Assembly (NCBI GenBank): GCA_005656395.1
Contig: SRSI01000030.1
Location: forward strand, 496,001-560,000
Origin: Strongyloides papillosus
Taxonomy: Eukaryota > Nematoda > Chromadorea > Rhabditida > Strongyloididae
Direction of reading: 5' to 3'
Length of the DNA: 64,000 bases
The position numbers were made by a program, and so were the translations under genes. The notes beneath the pieces are model-generated. The model was not told the DNA's origin, searched no databases, and saw only the letters and a list, made by a program, of their open reading frames with translations. Of this stretch, positions 1 to 12,109 are shown in pieces; the stretch's first letter is position 1; every line of letters starts with the position of its first letter.

Positions 1-1
1 C

Positions 2-1770
2 CAGTCTGAGTACATTAGTGCTCCATATGAAAGAGTCAAATACATCTCCGGATTTAGTGGTTCTAACGCGATGGTCCTTGTTACAAATTTAATAGCACTT
101 TGCTGGACTGATGGAAGGTATTTCGACCAGGCCACCCAACAATTTGAGGAAGGATGGCATCTAATGAAGCAAGGTGTTCCTGAATCACAATCCACCTCAG
201 AGTGGATAGCTTTAAATATGCCTAAAGGAAGTGTAGTAGCTTTTGACCCACTTCTAGTATCAAGTAGTACAGCAAAAGAGCTGAAGGATAAACTTAAAGG
301 TATGAATATAGAATTACTGCCTGTTGAGAGAAATTTTATTGATGAACTTTGGAAGGAGAGACCTGAGGCGAAGGCTACCAAGGTAAGGCTACTTGGATTA
401 GAGTATGCTGGCGAGAGTGTCTCAACAAAGATTGGAAATCTGAGACACGAACTTAAAGAAAAGAAATGCGATTCAATTGTCTTGACACTCCTAGATGACG
501 TTGCCTGGTTATTCAATATTCGTGGAGCTGATATAGAATATAATCCTGTTGTATTATCGTATGCCTTCATTACAATGGATGAGGCTTATCTATTCATTGA
601 TAAGAAGAAGTTACCTGAAGGTTATGAAGAACACTTGAAAGGTGTCAAAGTTCTTGACTATGATAAAGTCACTGAAATCGTTAACGAATACCATAGTAAG
701 AACAAGGAAAACGCCTCCCATAAGATGTGGATTCCATCAGAAACAAACTATTGGATATCTTCTGTAATTGCAGAGAGTAATGCATACGATGCAAATTCTC
801 CTGTCCAAATTTTGAAGGCAACAAAGAATGAGGTAGAATTAAAAGGTATGAGACAAGCTCATATCCGTGACAGTGCAGCAGTCATAGAATTCCTTATCTG
901 GCTTGAAGAAGAGTTAAACAGTGGAAAAGTTTTGAGTGAAAAAATTGCAATGGACAAGTTGGAAACATTTAGAGCAACTAAAGATAAGTTCGTTTCTCTA
1001 TCTTTTGATACCATATCAGCTGTTAATGAACATGCAGCTCTACCACATTACAAGATGACTGAGAATTCATCTCTTCCTCTTAAGGCAAGTGATGTTTATC
1101 TTGTTGATTCAGGTGGCCAATATCTTGATGGAACAACAGATGTTACGAGAACTGTTGTTGTTGGTGATGATATTAAAGATGAATTTGTTGATTTGTTTAC
1201 ACAAGTTCTTATTGGACATATTGAGTGTGCTACAGCTAAATTTCCTGAAGGAATCCTTGGAAATCGTTTGGATTCTTTTGCCAGACACGCTCTTTGGGAT
1301 AATGGCTATGATTTTGGTCATGGAACAGGTCACTCATTTGGGTCATTCTTGAATGTTCATGAAGGCCCTGGTTCCATTAGTATTAGACATAACAATCCGG
1401 ATGGTAGATTGAAAGCTGGTCAGATGATGACAATCGAACCAGGTTATTACAGAACCGCCCACTGGGGAATAAGAATTGAAAATTGTTACGAGATCATAAA
1501 TTGCAATGTTACTAGCGGAGCAACCAACTTCCTAACATTTCAACCATTAACCCTTGTACCAATACAAAAGAAACTAATAAAAAAGAACATGTTATCAGCA
1601 AAACAGGTATGTTTTATGATCTTAATAAAGAAGTAAAAGTAATTTGTCTTCAGGTAAATTGGCTTAATGATTACCATCGTGTAGTTTACGATACAATGTC
1701 GGCCTACTTTAAGAATCACAATCAGGAGAAGGAAATGTCATGGCTTAAAGATGCCTGTAGTCCTTTGTAA
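2..1770 (+). CDS. app-1: Xaa-Pro aminopeptidase (peptidase M24B), 5'-truncated by window edge
   Basis: Cytosolic metallopeptidase that removes an N-terminal residue from peptides with proline in second position. The frame is open from base 2, before the first ATG at 71, and reads a family-typical stretch (SEYISAPYERVKYISGFSG), so the true start lies left of the window. Exon 2-1606, a 47-bp intron 1607-1653 (GTATGT..TTTGTCTTCAG), then exon 1654-1770 ending in LKDACSPL and TAA. Without splicing, the frame would end at 1636 in an unrelated tail; splicing restores the family C-terminus (VNWLNDYH). Numbering from Met71, the five dinuclear-metal ligands are present with family spacing: D346 and D357 (VDSGGQYLDGTTD), H421 (GHGTGHSFG), E456 (TIEPGYY) and E470 (GIRIEN). 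H417 matches the proton-shuttle histidine. It should therefore be active. AATAAA lies at 2044-2049, about 270 bases past the stop. The symbol follows the C. elegans orthologue. Family assignment is secure. Confidence 0.95.
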
Positions 1771-4009
1771 AGTTACTAACCATTGATTGGGTAATAATTA
1801 AAAGAAAAAATTACTTGTCATTGACTAATACACTTATATAATAGTTTTAAAATAATATACTTATATTGATACAAAATGTAAAGTTAGTGTTTTATCACGC
1901 ACTTTATTATCAAGACACAAGCCTTTTTTTCGTTCATCATTTTTCTCATCATATCAATATAGACTCTTTTTTTAATGTCTTTGTATGAAGTATCTATTAT
2001 GTATATTAATAGTGTAGCATGTATTTATTTATATTTAATGCTAAATAAAAGTTATTTTTAATTTTTCCATGAACATTACTTTATTCTCTTTATCTTTTAA
2101 CTGTCACTCTCTCTTTCATCAAAATATTATATTTATTTTTTAATTTGTATAGATGTTTTAATTTCAAGAAGACACATTAAGAGATGGTTTATGTTTATAA
2201 ATAGATTTTTATGTTCTATTTCGAGTATATTATATATATGATAATAGAGAAAAAAGGAAGAGTAATTGAGATAATTTTTTACTAAAATCTACTATTTTCC
2301 TTGAATATTATATTGTAGTGAAGAAGTTCACTTCAAAGATAGAAGTAATTTCTGGTAATGAGAAGTAAAAATGTTGTCTTTTTAAGTTAAAAAGTGACAT
2401 ATCAATTAAGATATGTGATATAATATATGTTTTAAAATAAATGATATTATTGCTTTTACTATCAATAATAATAAAAATGAGACTTGTAAATGTTAAGAAG
2501 AAACATCTTCTCTCTATAATGTCAACTTCTTTTTTCATTAACCTAAAGATATATATATGCATTATTCTTTCTTTTAAAAATTGTCTCCAAGAATGAAATT
2601 CTACTTTTTTATCTCTCAAACAATATTATTCTCTCTTTCTTTTTTTCCTTTTTATCCCGTTCTATCCACATGACTCATAATGTTTATTAAATCGTTCTTG
2701 AAATTTTTTATTTATCCAAATCTCGTAAAACAAACGTATAATCATCTGTTGTTTTATTTAATTTTTAGTTATTGTAATTATATCATTTGCCAACACACGT
2801 CACTCGAGTGTAAATGAAGGTTTTTTTTTCCACTCTACGTACGAGTCGACGAAAATTAGATATCAGAAATTAAATGATTCTTAAGCATTACATCATCAGA
2901 TAAATGATCTAATTTAAGAGAAATAATAATACTTTCACAAGTAGTCAAAGAACACAACGTTTTTTTTTCGAGAAACGTGTAGATTAAATTTTTTTAAACT
3001 ACTCATAAAATATTATTGATAAAGTTCATCCTCCCTTTTTTTTAACTCAATTTCTAACACGTCATTTCTACGCATACTTGAAGGAATATTAAAATTAAAT
3101 AGTAAAAATGTGATAGGATGTTGATGTGAAAAATTCGTAGTAATCTCCAAAACTTTATTAAGTTTTAAAATATCTTTGATGTAGTTTTACTTCATACAGT
3201 TTTTAATCTCCAAAACCATTATAATTATCTACTTTATTTGATTAAAATTTCTAGGAAATTAATGAATTTTTTTTACTGTCTTAGAAGTGACTTTTGATAT
3301 TTTTACTTTTAATTCATTTCATAATATATAGTTGGTCCACCAAAAATGGTGAAGATAGTAAAATATATTATAATATATTTAATTATATGTATATAGTTTT
3401 TATTGGAAGTTAGAATAATTTGACTAAATATATGATATTGTTATATATATTTAAAGTGATTAAATTTTGCTCTTTATATATTGTATTTAAAAGGAGAATG
3501 GAAAGAATTCATTTTTTTAGTATTTGTTTCTTTCTTTTATATTATTACCAATTTATTTATTATATTGATGGTAATTGAATTTGGCATTGATCATCGAGTA
3601 ATTTGAAAGAGTAATGTGTTATGATTTGTTTGTGTATGTCTCTTTTAAATGTAACATCTAACATATATGGAATGTTGTGATAAAAGTTTCAATAGTGATA
3701 AATTATATAATAATATTATACTACTATTTTGTTTCTTTTTTTCCTTCTTTCTGCTTAATTGTAAAAAAGATTGAGAATAGTGTAATAATTAGGCATCGGG
3801 GTTTGGTTGATGTGTATGTATTATAATATGTAGAGTAATGGAAATAAATAGATAACAAAGTTCGACCCTCTGTATTGTCATTATATATAATATATATTTA
3901 TGATATATATTTATAATTGCAATACTTTTCTACAACTTTTAAACATTTACTATATTGTTTTCTTCTAACTATTATTATTCTTTCCTATTAATTTTTTTAA
4001 ACTTCAATT
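1771..4009. other. Intergenic, no gene seen
   Basis: AT-rich spacer between two genes on the + strand. It carries the aminopeptidase 3' UTR (possible AATAAA at 2044-2049) and presumably the transporter promoter. The one long minus-strand frame (2308-2619) is built from A/T-rich codons with no recognisable motif and is not called. I see no repeat or RNA gene. Confidence 0.6.
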
Positions 4010-6075
4010 ATGAGTAATAAGAATAGTGAACCTGAAAATCCTAATTCGGTTGTTGTTACAGGAAGTGATAACAATACTGGAAGTAACGGAAACTCTCAAA
4101 ATAATACAGAAAGTCATATAAAAGGTGGATTGATAAATAAAATGTTTCCTGGAAAAAAAAGATACGTTATATTATGTGCTTCTATCATTGGATTGTGTTC
4201 ACTTTTCTCAAATATTCTTACTGTTGGTTTTGGACTTCGATGTATGACAGAAGAGATTTATCATTTTGAGGATTTTAATGTTTCTCTCGGTATCGGTATG
4301 TTGTTAAGGAGTAAAGTTTGATGGTTAAATTAATTATTTTAGACATTTTCGAAAAAATTGACTTTGATTCCATTGATGTAAAAGATATACCAAAGATTAA
4401 TTTATCATTCCCAACCACAACTACAACTCAATCTAGTTTCCTTCCCGACTTCAAAATTGACATAAAAGCTCCTTCTATTGGGTTTAATAAGGAAAGTTTC
4501 AAGCTCATGACTGAGCATCCAGAAATCTTTAAAAAAATCTTAAAAACAGTCGTTGTTGAAGGATCAAAATTGGCTATTGATATCACTGCCAAAGCATTAG
4601 ATCCAAGAAACATTGACTGGAAAAACCTAGCTAACGGTTTCAATTTAACAAACTTTGATCCAAGTGTTGTAAGACAATTCAAAGATTATATATCAAAACA
4701 CATTGAATCTTTGAGACAATTCGAGAAAGATTCTAATATTACATATTTAAGACCACCAAAGGTCGATGACATTACTATTGATAAGGTTAATTGGAGGGGA
4801 GATATTGATGGGAAGATTAAGATTATCGATAGACTTGCACCATTTACTTTCTCTGAGAATGAGAAACATCTTATTCTTGGATCTGCTGGTCTTGGTGTCT
4901 TGATATTCTTCTATCCAGTATCTATAATAGTTAAGAGATTCGGTGTCAGAAAGACAGTAACCTTATGCTGTTTACTATCGGCTTTCTTCATCGCTTTGTT
5001 CCCAATAATGGCAAATATCGGACTAGTTCCAATAATGTTAACTCAAGTATTACTAGGAGGTTGTTTCTCATGTACCTTCCCAGCAATAGCACTTATTACA
5101 GAATCCTGGGCAACCCTATCTGAGAGGAACCTATTTTATCCCCTCCTTACACTATGCCTTCCTCTCGGAGCATTCCTAGCATATCCATTAGGAGGTTTCT
5201 ACTGCAGAACCATCTTCAGTTATGAATTAATGTTTGGGTTATCAACAATGTTGACTCTAATAACAACAATCTACTTCTGGGTAACATATAGAAATTGCCC
5301 TGGTGAGTCAACACTTATCACAGTAACAGAACAAAGACTAATAGAAAATGGAAAACCAATAGATGGAAGAAAGAAACACAACAAAGAAAAAATTCCAACA
5401 AAAGAGATATTGAGTGATTGGCAAACAGAAACATCAATACTCTTAACAATTGCAACCTTCGGAATTTATAATTTAATATTTAATGTATCGCCAAATTACC
5501 TATTCATAGATGGTGGAAATTGTAATCTCCTAACCAGTTTAGTATATGCCTTACTTGGTCTTGAAATATTTATCTTCTCAACATACTTAACTAACAAATC
5601 AGAAATCATAGGAAAAGATTGGGAACCAATAAAGAGAATTAAAATATTGTTATTGTTAACATTCATCACTATTGGTTTGATAATGGGTTTACTAACTTTC
5701 CATTGGATTATCTTAGATTCAATTAAAATATTCTTTATGTTTGTTATTGGAATTCTTATCTCCTTCAATGGGGCTACATTCTTAAGGTGTGTAACAGAAG
5801 TATCAAGGCACTACCTTTATTGTTTCTCAGTATTATTGCAGTTTGGAAGTGGAGTTGGATTAATTATTGTTGAGATTCTTTACTTCATCTGTGGGGATAT
5901 AAATTGTTTGTACTTGATTGTTGGTATTTTGACTATTTTTGCTGGGGTTGTGGGTTATTTGAAGTTGATCTTTGAACCTGCTCCGTTTACGAAGGTTGAG
6001 AATTCACGATTACCTAAGGGAGATTCAGAGTTATCGAAAGCAATAATAAAAAGTGATATTGAAGATACAATGTAA
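4010..6075 (+). CDS. Major facilitator superfamily transporter, SLC17-like, with long first loop
   Basis: Predicted 672-aa integral membrane transporter. Exons 4010-4295 and 4343-6075 are joined across a 47-bp intron (GTATGT..TTTTAG); the junction codon is G|AC (Asp96). Residues 1-50 are a polar cytoplasmic tail and helix 1 spans about 51-75. A roughly 190-residue soluble loop follows (about 78-265), with a run of threonines and several Asn/Asp-rich segments. Helices 2-6 come next, then a cytoplasmic linker (NCPGESTLITVTEQ) and helices 7-12, ending in a polar tail. The loop after helix 2 (VKRFGVRKTV) matches the MFS signature. The pattern TESWATLSERN before helix 5 and the P-G-E-S linker resemble SLC17/anion-cation symporters (sialin, vesicular glutamate and phosphate carriers). 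The substrate cannot be told from sequence. The long first loop is atypical; divergence from SLC17 is large, so only the MFS fold is firm. Confidence 0.8.
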
Positions 6076-6622
6076 ATTTTTTTCACCTGATTTTTTTGTT
6101 TTCGTAGAAAACTAAATATTATTTAATTAAATTTTTTTGTTTTTATGATTTTGTACCAAAGTTGAATTCTTTATATAGTAAAAGTTTCTAAAATAGGTTT
6201 TATATTTCATTTGATGTGTGTTAATGTTTTTTATTAAAAATAGAAAGAATTCTTTAACTATGAGTAATATAAATATTGACAATCTAAGAGGAATACATAT
6301 CAATCCTGTGGAATGGAGAATGTTTTAGTAACTATTAAAATATGATAAAAACATTTGTAAAATTCAAAACTAACTATAATATTATCATTAATTATACTTT
6401 TATTTTAAAAAATTATTACACATGTTAAAAAGTAATCTCAAGTTACTATATTTAAATAGTAATAAGTGAAATATTATGAGCTCGGTGTTTTACTATTTTA
6501 ACACGGTATATTCCTTTTTTTGATATAAAAAAGACATTATTATCATGTATTTTTTTCCTATTTTTATGCTATATCACGTCGATGTTCAGTTTCTTTAGAT
6601 TCGTTTTTTTTCCTTTTTCTTT
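6076..6622. other. Convergent 3' intergenic spacer
   Basis: About 550 bases between the ends of two convergent genes (transporter + strand, esterase - strand). Highly AT-rich with no frame of note; expected to hold both 3' UTRs. Confidence 0.6.
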
Positions 6623-8662
6623 TTATTCTTCTTCTTCATCTTCCTCTTCTTCTTCTAATTCTTCCATTGGAAGTTTATTTGACAAATTTCCAATTAATGC
6701 GGCTAAATTTTTACATCTTCTTGTTGTAGCATTTACGTATTTTACTGGAGTACTAAAATTTCCACTTATAACCAATCCCAACTTATGAGTTTCGTTAAAT
6801 TGAAGCCAGAATCTGCCAGGTTTTCCATAATTTGAGAAATTTCTAACTTGTTTCATTGAAATATTTGAAAAAAGTTGTTCAAAAGTTACATTAGGTTTCA
6901 TTGTTGTAGTTTGCACTACTTCTTTCGTTTGTCTCTTTCTTCTAATTTCATTCTCTTCTTCTGTTTTGTTGTATAACTCAGGATGTCTAAATGGAAATCC
7001 AAATATGGGTTCTAATTCCCAAGTATGCATTGCTCCCATCCATTTTGGCCATGGGTTTATAACAGAACGTTTTCTGTATTCATAAAAAAATACATTCTTC
7101 TTGGTACTATTCCTAGTTGCATTATAATAATATTCAGCAAATTCAGATAATCTACAATGAATAAAGAAATCAGACATCATTCTAGCAACTTTTGCTCTGG
7201 ATTTTAATGGTATTCCTCTTTTTGTTTGATTATAAATTTTCATTAATTTACCCTTAAAATCAGCTGTATCATTATTGGGGTATAACATTACATTTGCAAT
7301 CGTTTCTGCTACACCTTCAAAATTTGTATCATTTAATAAACATCTATTTCCATTGTCATCTTTTTTTCCGCTACTTATTGTTTCTCGTTGTAGTGTTGAA
7401 TTAAAAGTACAATTCATATGTTGTAACATAAATGGCATGAGATAAGTTAGTTCATCTTGTGTTCTTCCAAATATAATATCAACATTTTTATTAACTTCAC
7501 TTCTATTATATTTGTCCCATAACGAACCATTGAAAAAAACAGTATCATTATCTATTGGAACAAATGGATAGATTTCTGGTGCTGCAATTGAATATGTACC
7601 GTTAGTTTGATTGTATGTACCATGAATAGTTTCGTTGTATACACCATATACCACGGTTAATATTTCATTAGCAGTTTTGTTTTGTAAACATTCTATTATT
7701 TTTGTAGAATTTATTTTTCTTTCACTTTCTTCTTCACCATTTTCAACTTCTCCTAATTTAATTTCTTCTGTACAATTTAACAGTTTAGCAACTTCTAAAG
7801 TAAAACGTATTGCCATGATTCGACTATTCGTTTGCCAAATATTTGTTATTGCTCCAGAAGCAACGACAGCTCTATTAAAAAGACCATTGCTGTTATTAGA
7901 AAATAAATGCGCTGTTACCGAGGTTGCTCCTGCACTTGAACCATATAATGTAATCTCACTTTTATTACCACCAAAGTTTTCTATATTATCATGCACCCAT
8001 TTTAATCCAACTTGTTGATCCAATAAACCCATATTACCTTTGACCCAACTGTCTTCACCAAAATAAGCAAATCCAAACATACTTAATCTATAATTAAGAT
8101 TAACAATAATTGCTCCAGATCTTAATGCAAGCATAGACCCATTATTCAAATCCAGTGAGGGTGATCCATATAAGAAGCTATCTCCAAATAAGAAGACTAC
8201 AGTAGTTCTGTTTTCATTTTTATGCTCTGGAACCCACATATTTAATTGTAAACAATCTTCACTTATATTTTTTCTTGGATTTGTATAATTATATCCTTCA
8301 AAAGTGTCATTTATTAAAAGCTGCATGCATGAATTTGCTACTGTACTGAATTCGTATGTACCATTCCATTGTTTTTCATTTAATAGTTTAGGAGGAAGAA
8401 ATCTACCTGGGCCATAAGGAGGGTAAGCAAAAGGTATTCCTAAATATTCTGTTACATTGCCTTCATCAAAAGTCTGTAAATAATAAAAATAATAGATGCT
8501 ATGACCTACTAAATTACGTCCTTTCATATCTCCAATCGTTGTATTAATTGCATAAGGTGGTCGTGGCGTTGTTGTTGTTGGTGCTGATGTTCCTATTGAT
8601 GACCCTTCATTGCAGAAGGAAAGATGGAAAAATGAAAATAGAGGTAGTAATATCAAAATCAT
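6623..8662 (-). CDS. Secreted carboxylesterase / cholinesterase-like protein (alpha/beta hydrolase), heavily glycosylated
   Basis: Single-exon 679-aa type-B carboxylesterase-family protein. A signal peptide (about 1-17, MILILLPLFSFFHLSFC) marks it as secreted. A Thr/Pro-rich segment precedes the hydrolase fold. The catalytic triad is complete: S243 in GSSAG, E404 in TQDEL and H546 in GAMHTWELEPIFGFP, which closely matches the cholinesterase histidine region. The oxyanion loop is degenerate: family GGGF is GDSF here (160-163). C112/C137 match the cholinesterase omega-loop disulfide. I count 34 N-X-S/T sequons. A dibasic RRKR (574-577) could be a furin-type site, and the C-terminus is a Glu/Asp run. 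Cholinesterase-like secreted proteins are expanded in Strongyloides parasitic stages, which this fits. Substrate is unknown; true acetylcholinesterase activity is not shown. A decayed copy lies at 11000-11720. Confidence 0.85.
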   Translation of the reverse strand: MILILLPLFSFFHLSFCNEGSSIGTSAPTTTTPRPPYAINTTIGDMKGRNLVGHSIYYFYYLQTFDEGNVTEYLGIPFAYPPYGPGRFLPPKLLNEKQWNGTYEFSTVANSCMQLLINDTFEGYNYTNPRKNISEDCLQLNMWVPEHKNENRTTVVFLFGDSFLYGSPSLDLNNGSMLALRSGAIIVNLNYRLSMFGFAYFGEDSWVKGNMGLLDQQVGLKWVHDNIENFGGNKSEITLYGSSAGATSVTAHLFSNNSNGLFNRAVVASGAITNIWQTNSRIMAIRFTLEVAKLLNCTEEIKLGEVENGEEESERKINSTKIIECLQNKTANEILTVVYGVYNETIHGTYNQTNGTYSIAAPEIYPFVPIDNDTVFFNGSLWDKYNRSEVNKNVDIIFGRTQDELTYLMPFMLQHMNCTFNSTLQRETISSGKKDDNGNRCLLNDTNFEGVAETIANVMLYPNNDTADFKGKLMKIYNQTKRGIPLKSRAKVARMMSDFFIHCRLSEFAEYYYNATRNSTKKNVFFYEYRKRSVINPWPKWMGAMHTWELEPIFGFPFRHPELYNKTEEENEIRRKRQTKEVVQTTTMKPNVTFEQLFSNISMKQVRNFSNYGKPGRFWLQFNETHKLGLVISGNFSTPVKYVNATTRRCKNLAALIGNLSNKLPMEELEEEEEDEEEE

Positions 8663-10999
8663 AATTTTAATCAGCTATTAATGGATATTAGAAAATTTAT
8701 AAAGAAAATTGAATGAAACTATGATGTAAAGTAGTTTTTTGTCATTATTTATACAAAATTATGTTTGATTGGTTTCTAAAATATTATATGTCATGAATAT
8801 TTACGATAAACACAAAAAAGATGGTAATTTTTGAGCTTATTAGAAAATCTAATAATTTTCATCACGTCAAATATTTCTCCAAATACATCTTTTTTTATAA
8901 TTTATGATTATAGATGAAAAATGTGTATTTACTTGAATTTTATGATGTAATTTTATTATATTTCTTGCAAAAGTTTGTATTAATAAGGTTTTATATAAAT
9001 ATACCATTATTTACAAAATGTATTTGATGGAAATCTCTATTTATTTGAAATTTTAAACTTTTTTAATTTTAATTATTTTGTTGTAATAATGTGGTGATTG
9101 AAACTGTTAACTTTAAGAATATTATACCATTTGATTGCCTGTGAAGGGATGAAGAGATACATGTACAATTCAAGATGTTTAAGGAATTGAAACAGATACA
9201 ATTTATAAATAGTTATCGAAAATTTTTAATGAACTGCATTTTTAACACTGTGATTTGATACTTTTTATATGAAATAAATTTTATAAAGGGTATTTAAAAG
9301 TATGCACAATTATCAGTTTTAGTTGTGCTCTAGGAATCTATTATAAAAAACGAATAAAATTAATTTTACAGTTTTTCAAGCTCAATAAAAATTTTTTTTA
9401 AAACTTACTGTTAATTCTTTATCAATTGCCAAGGAAAAATGAATATAATTTTATGCCTATTATTGGCATTTAAATTTGTTAAACACCAATTTCAAGAATA
9501 TGGAAGCTTTGATTTTTTCTTTAAAAGGAAAATAATTATCTATAATATTTATTTTAAAAGTTTATATTATTAGTGCTAATAAAATTAAATAAATAAAAAA
9601 ATTGTTCTGTAGTATTTTTAAAGAATCGTTTTAATATCTATGTTTAATTTTCTTGTAAAAATATTGATATCTAGATTAGCACTAATGTTATTTGATATAA
9701 AAAAGATCAGGATGAATTATGACCTTAATGAAGTTAAGCAAATATATTTCAAAGTTAATGATAAAGCTAAAAAAAGATATGAAGATTAATTAATTCTTTG
9801 TAAAAAATGTAGTTAAGCTTATAGTTTTCTTTTTAAAGATATTTTTTATCATTCTAAAAAAATACTAAATAATTTTCTATATTTTTAAAAAAATATACAC
9901 AGAAAAAAAGGGCACAGGTTTGCATGAAATGTCATTAATTTGCCCCACCTGATAAAATTTGAATTTTCTTAATTTGCGACAAACTTTATCGCAATTACCT
10001 CGTATGCAAAAGTAAAATTAATAATTAAAAGAGATAATAAATAATAAAATAAGTTTATATTTTTTTAGTATAGTGTTTTTATTTTAGAACTTTAATTGTT
10101 TTCTAAGATACATTTTTAAAATACAAGGTTAGAATTTAATTCTATGTAAAATTACAAAAACTTTTATAAAAAACATTTTTAACATATTACAGTACATTTT
10201 TTGAAATTTTCACATTTGATACTCTTCATTTTTTTCATTATGTCTTTTAAAAATCATCTTTAAAAATCAAACTTATGAAAAGTTATAAAATATTATAGAT
10301 TTTTATTTATAGTAATAAAATAACTTCTACACATTTTAATTTGAAATAAGAACGAATATTAAAATAATACTCTTATTAATAATGCTTTGTGTAAGTAAAT
10401 AATTATTGCTTTTCATTATTATTTTTATGAAATTTTTAAACTTTTTGTTGTTAGTAGATTGTGTAAAATAGTGATTTTTATTAAAACACTAATAACTTCA
10501 AACAAAATTGACTATTAATAACGTATTTTGTAAAATAAAGATAAAAAAACAAGTTTGGATCTAAAATAATCATAATGTCATGAAAAATATCAAAATTAAA
10601 AAAAGTCACATTAATTTAAAAGTCAAACATATATATCTTTGTAAAAAAAAACTGCAAAAAGTAAGCGACAACCTAATATTTTGCGTTGCTTAAAAATTTT
10701 TGCTATCGCTTGATATTTTTGAAATTTGAATAATATTCAATTTTTTAAAATGGTGGGACATTTTTTTGCATTATAGATAGAATTGTCAAAATTTGTCCTT
10801 TTTATTTTTTGTGTGTAGTCAAGTCACTTAAAAATATAGTATTATCATTGAATATATTTTTATTATATAAAAATATTACATATAATAAAGAATAGTTTCA
10901 AGATTCTGTATACTTACAGTGGTCAGTAATATATAATGGTCACGATGCTTTCTTATAACAATATTTTTAAATATATGCCTTTTGTTATATAAAACTGTA
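8663..10999. other. Esterase upstream region and AT-rich spacer
   Basis: Holds the promoter of the minus-strand esterase. The first 300 bases (about 8700-8960) align by eye with 11860-12110, so the ancestral duplication included the esterase upstream flank. The remainder, to about 11 kb, is A/T runs with no supported gene. Confidence 0.5.
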
Positions 11000-11720
11000 T
11001 TGTTTTCATATCAATTCTCCCTTTTTCGTTGTTTTATAAAATTCAGTATGTCATAATATGTATCTAATTGTGCTTTATTATTCCCAAGTATACATTACTC
11101 CCATTCATTTTGCCATGAATTTACTACAAAACGTTTTCTGAATTCATAAATGTATACACTCTTATTATTCTTCTTACTTGCCACGATAATAATAATGAGC
11201 TGATTCTCAATCAAAATAAAAATCAGAAATCATATACGCAATTTTTTCTATTCTTTCTTTGTTTTTGTTTCACTATATGTGACTATTAATTTATTTGAAA
11301 ATTCTTTTTAAATATCACCAAAAAAGTCAGTTTTGTGGCAAACTTACCCTACCCACCTCAGCATCATAAACAGTTTCATTTAGTAATGAATTTGTTATTC
11401 ATGTCATCTTTTTGCTTCTTCGTATCTTGTTACGATGTTGAATTAAATTTACAACCTTCGTTTATATTTTTTCTTGAATATGTAAAACAATATACTTCAA
11501 AAGAGCCATCTATCAAAAGCTTCATACAAAAATTTGTTTAAATAGTTAGATGGTGCGCGTCTTTCCATGATAGCTTATCCAATTTTACATGAGGTCAAGA
11601 ATTCCGTCATATTAATACCGTCGAATCTCTATTGATATTATCACTATTAAATGCTTCAACCTACTAAATTTCTACATAAAATATAGCCACTTATTGCAGT
11701 AATTACTTCTAGTAACCGTT
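11000..11720 (-). pseudogene. Decayed, internally deleted copy of the esterase gene
   Basis: Several blocks align in order with the gene at 6623-8662: about 11085-11190 with 7017-7130 (the catalytic-His region), 11330-11450 with 7255-7420, 11461-11540 with 8262-8340, and about 11650-11700 with 8485-8535. Between the second and third blocks some 850 bases of the parent are missing. That segment holds the nucleophile-serine and catalytic-Glu region, so no active enzyme could be made. The blocks carry many substitutions, small indels and stops. The 207-base plus-strand frame at 11335-11541 is an antisense by-product of this relic. Upstream flank similarity (11860-12110) shows the copy arose by DNA duplication, not reverse transcription. 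Confidence 0.8.
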
Positions 11721-12109
11721 TTTTTATTGTAGTAATTACATTATTTGGTTATTATATGAAACTAAAACTCTGAAAAAGGATGTTAAAGACAATAATATTC
11801 AAATCATCGTTTTAATTACTTCTTTCATAAAATTTAAGAGGTTATGCACAAATTTTGTGAACTTGTGACGCAATGTATATAATTTTTGTTATTTATATGG
11901 CTTAACGTTAAGTTAATTTTAAAATATTATATTTTATAAATATTTACAATCGTAAAAAAATGGTAGGTGAAACAGTCTTTGAAGTTATTTTTTCTTTTTT
12001 TTAATACTTTTCATTATGTCAAATATTTTTTTATGGAATTTTTATCTTTTATTTTATGATTATGCATAAAATATGGAAATTTACATGATGATCTAAAGTT
12101 AGTCTCGGT

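Noticed and set aside
2308..2619. 103-residue minus-strand frame
   Set aside because: Low-complexity A/T-rich codons with no homology-like motif; it overlaps the intergenic 3' region.
11335..11541. 68-residue plus-strand frame
   Set aside because: It is antisense to the esterase pseudogene and arises by chance from it.
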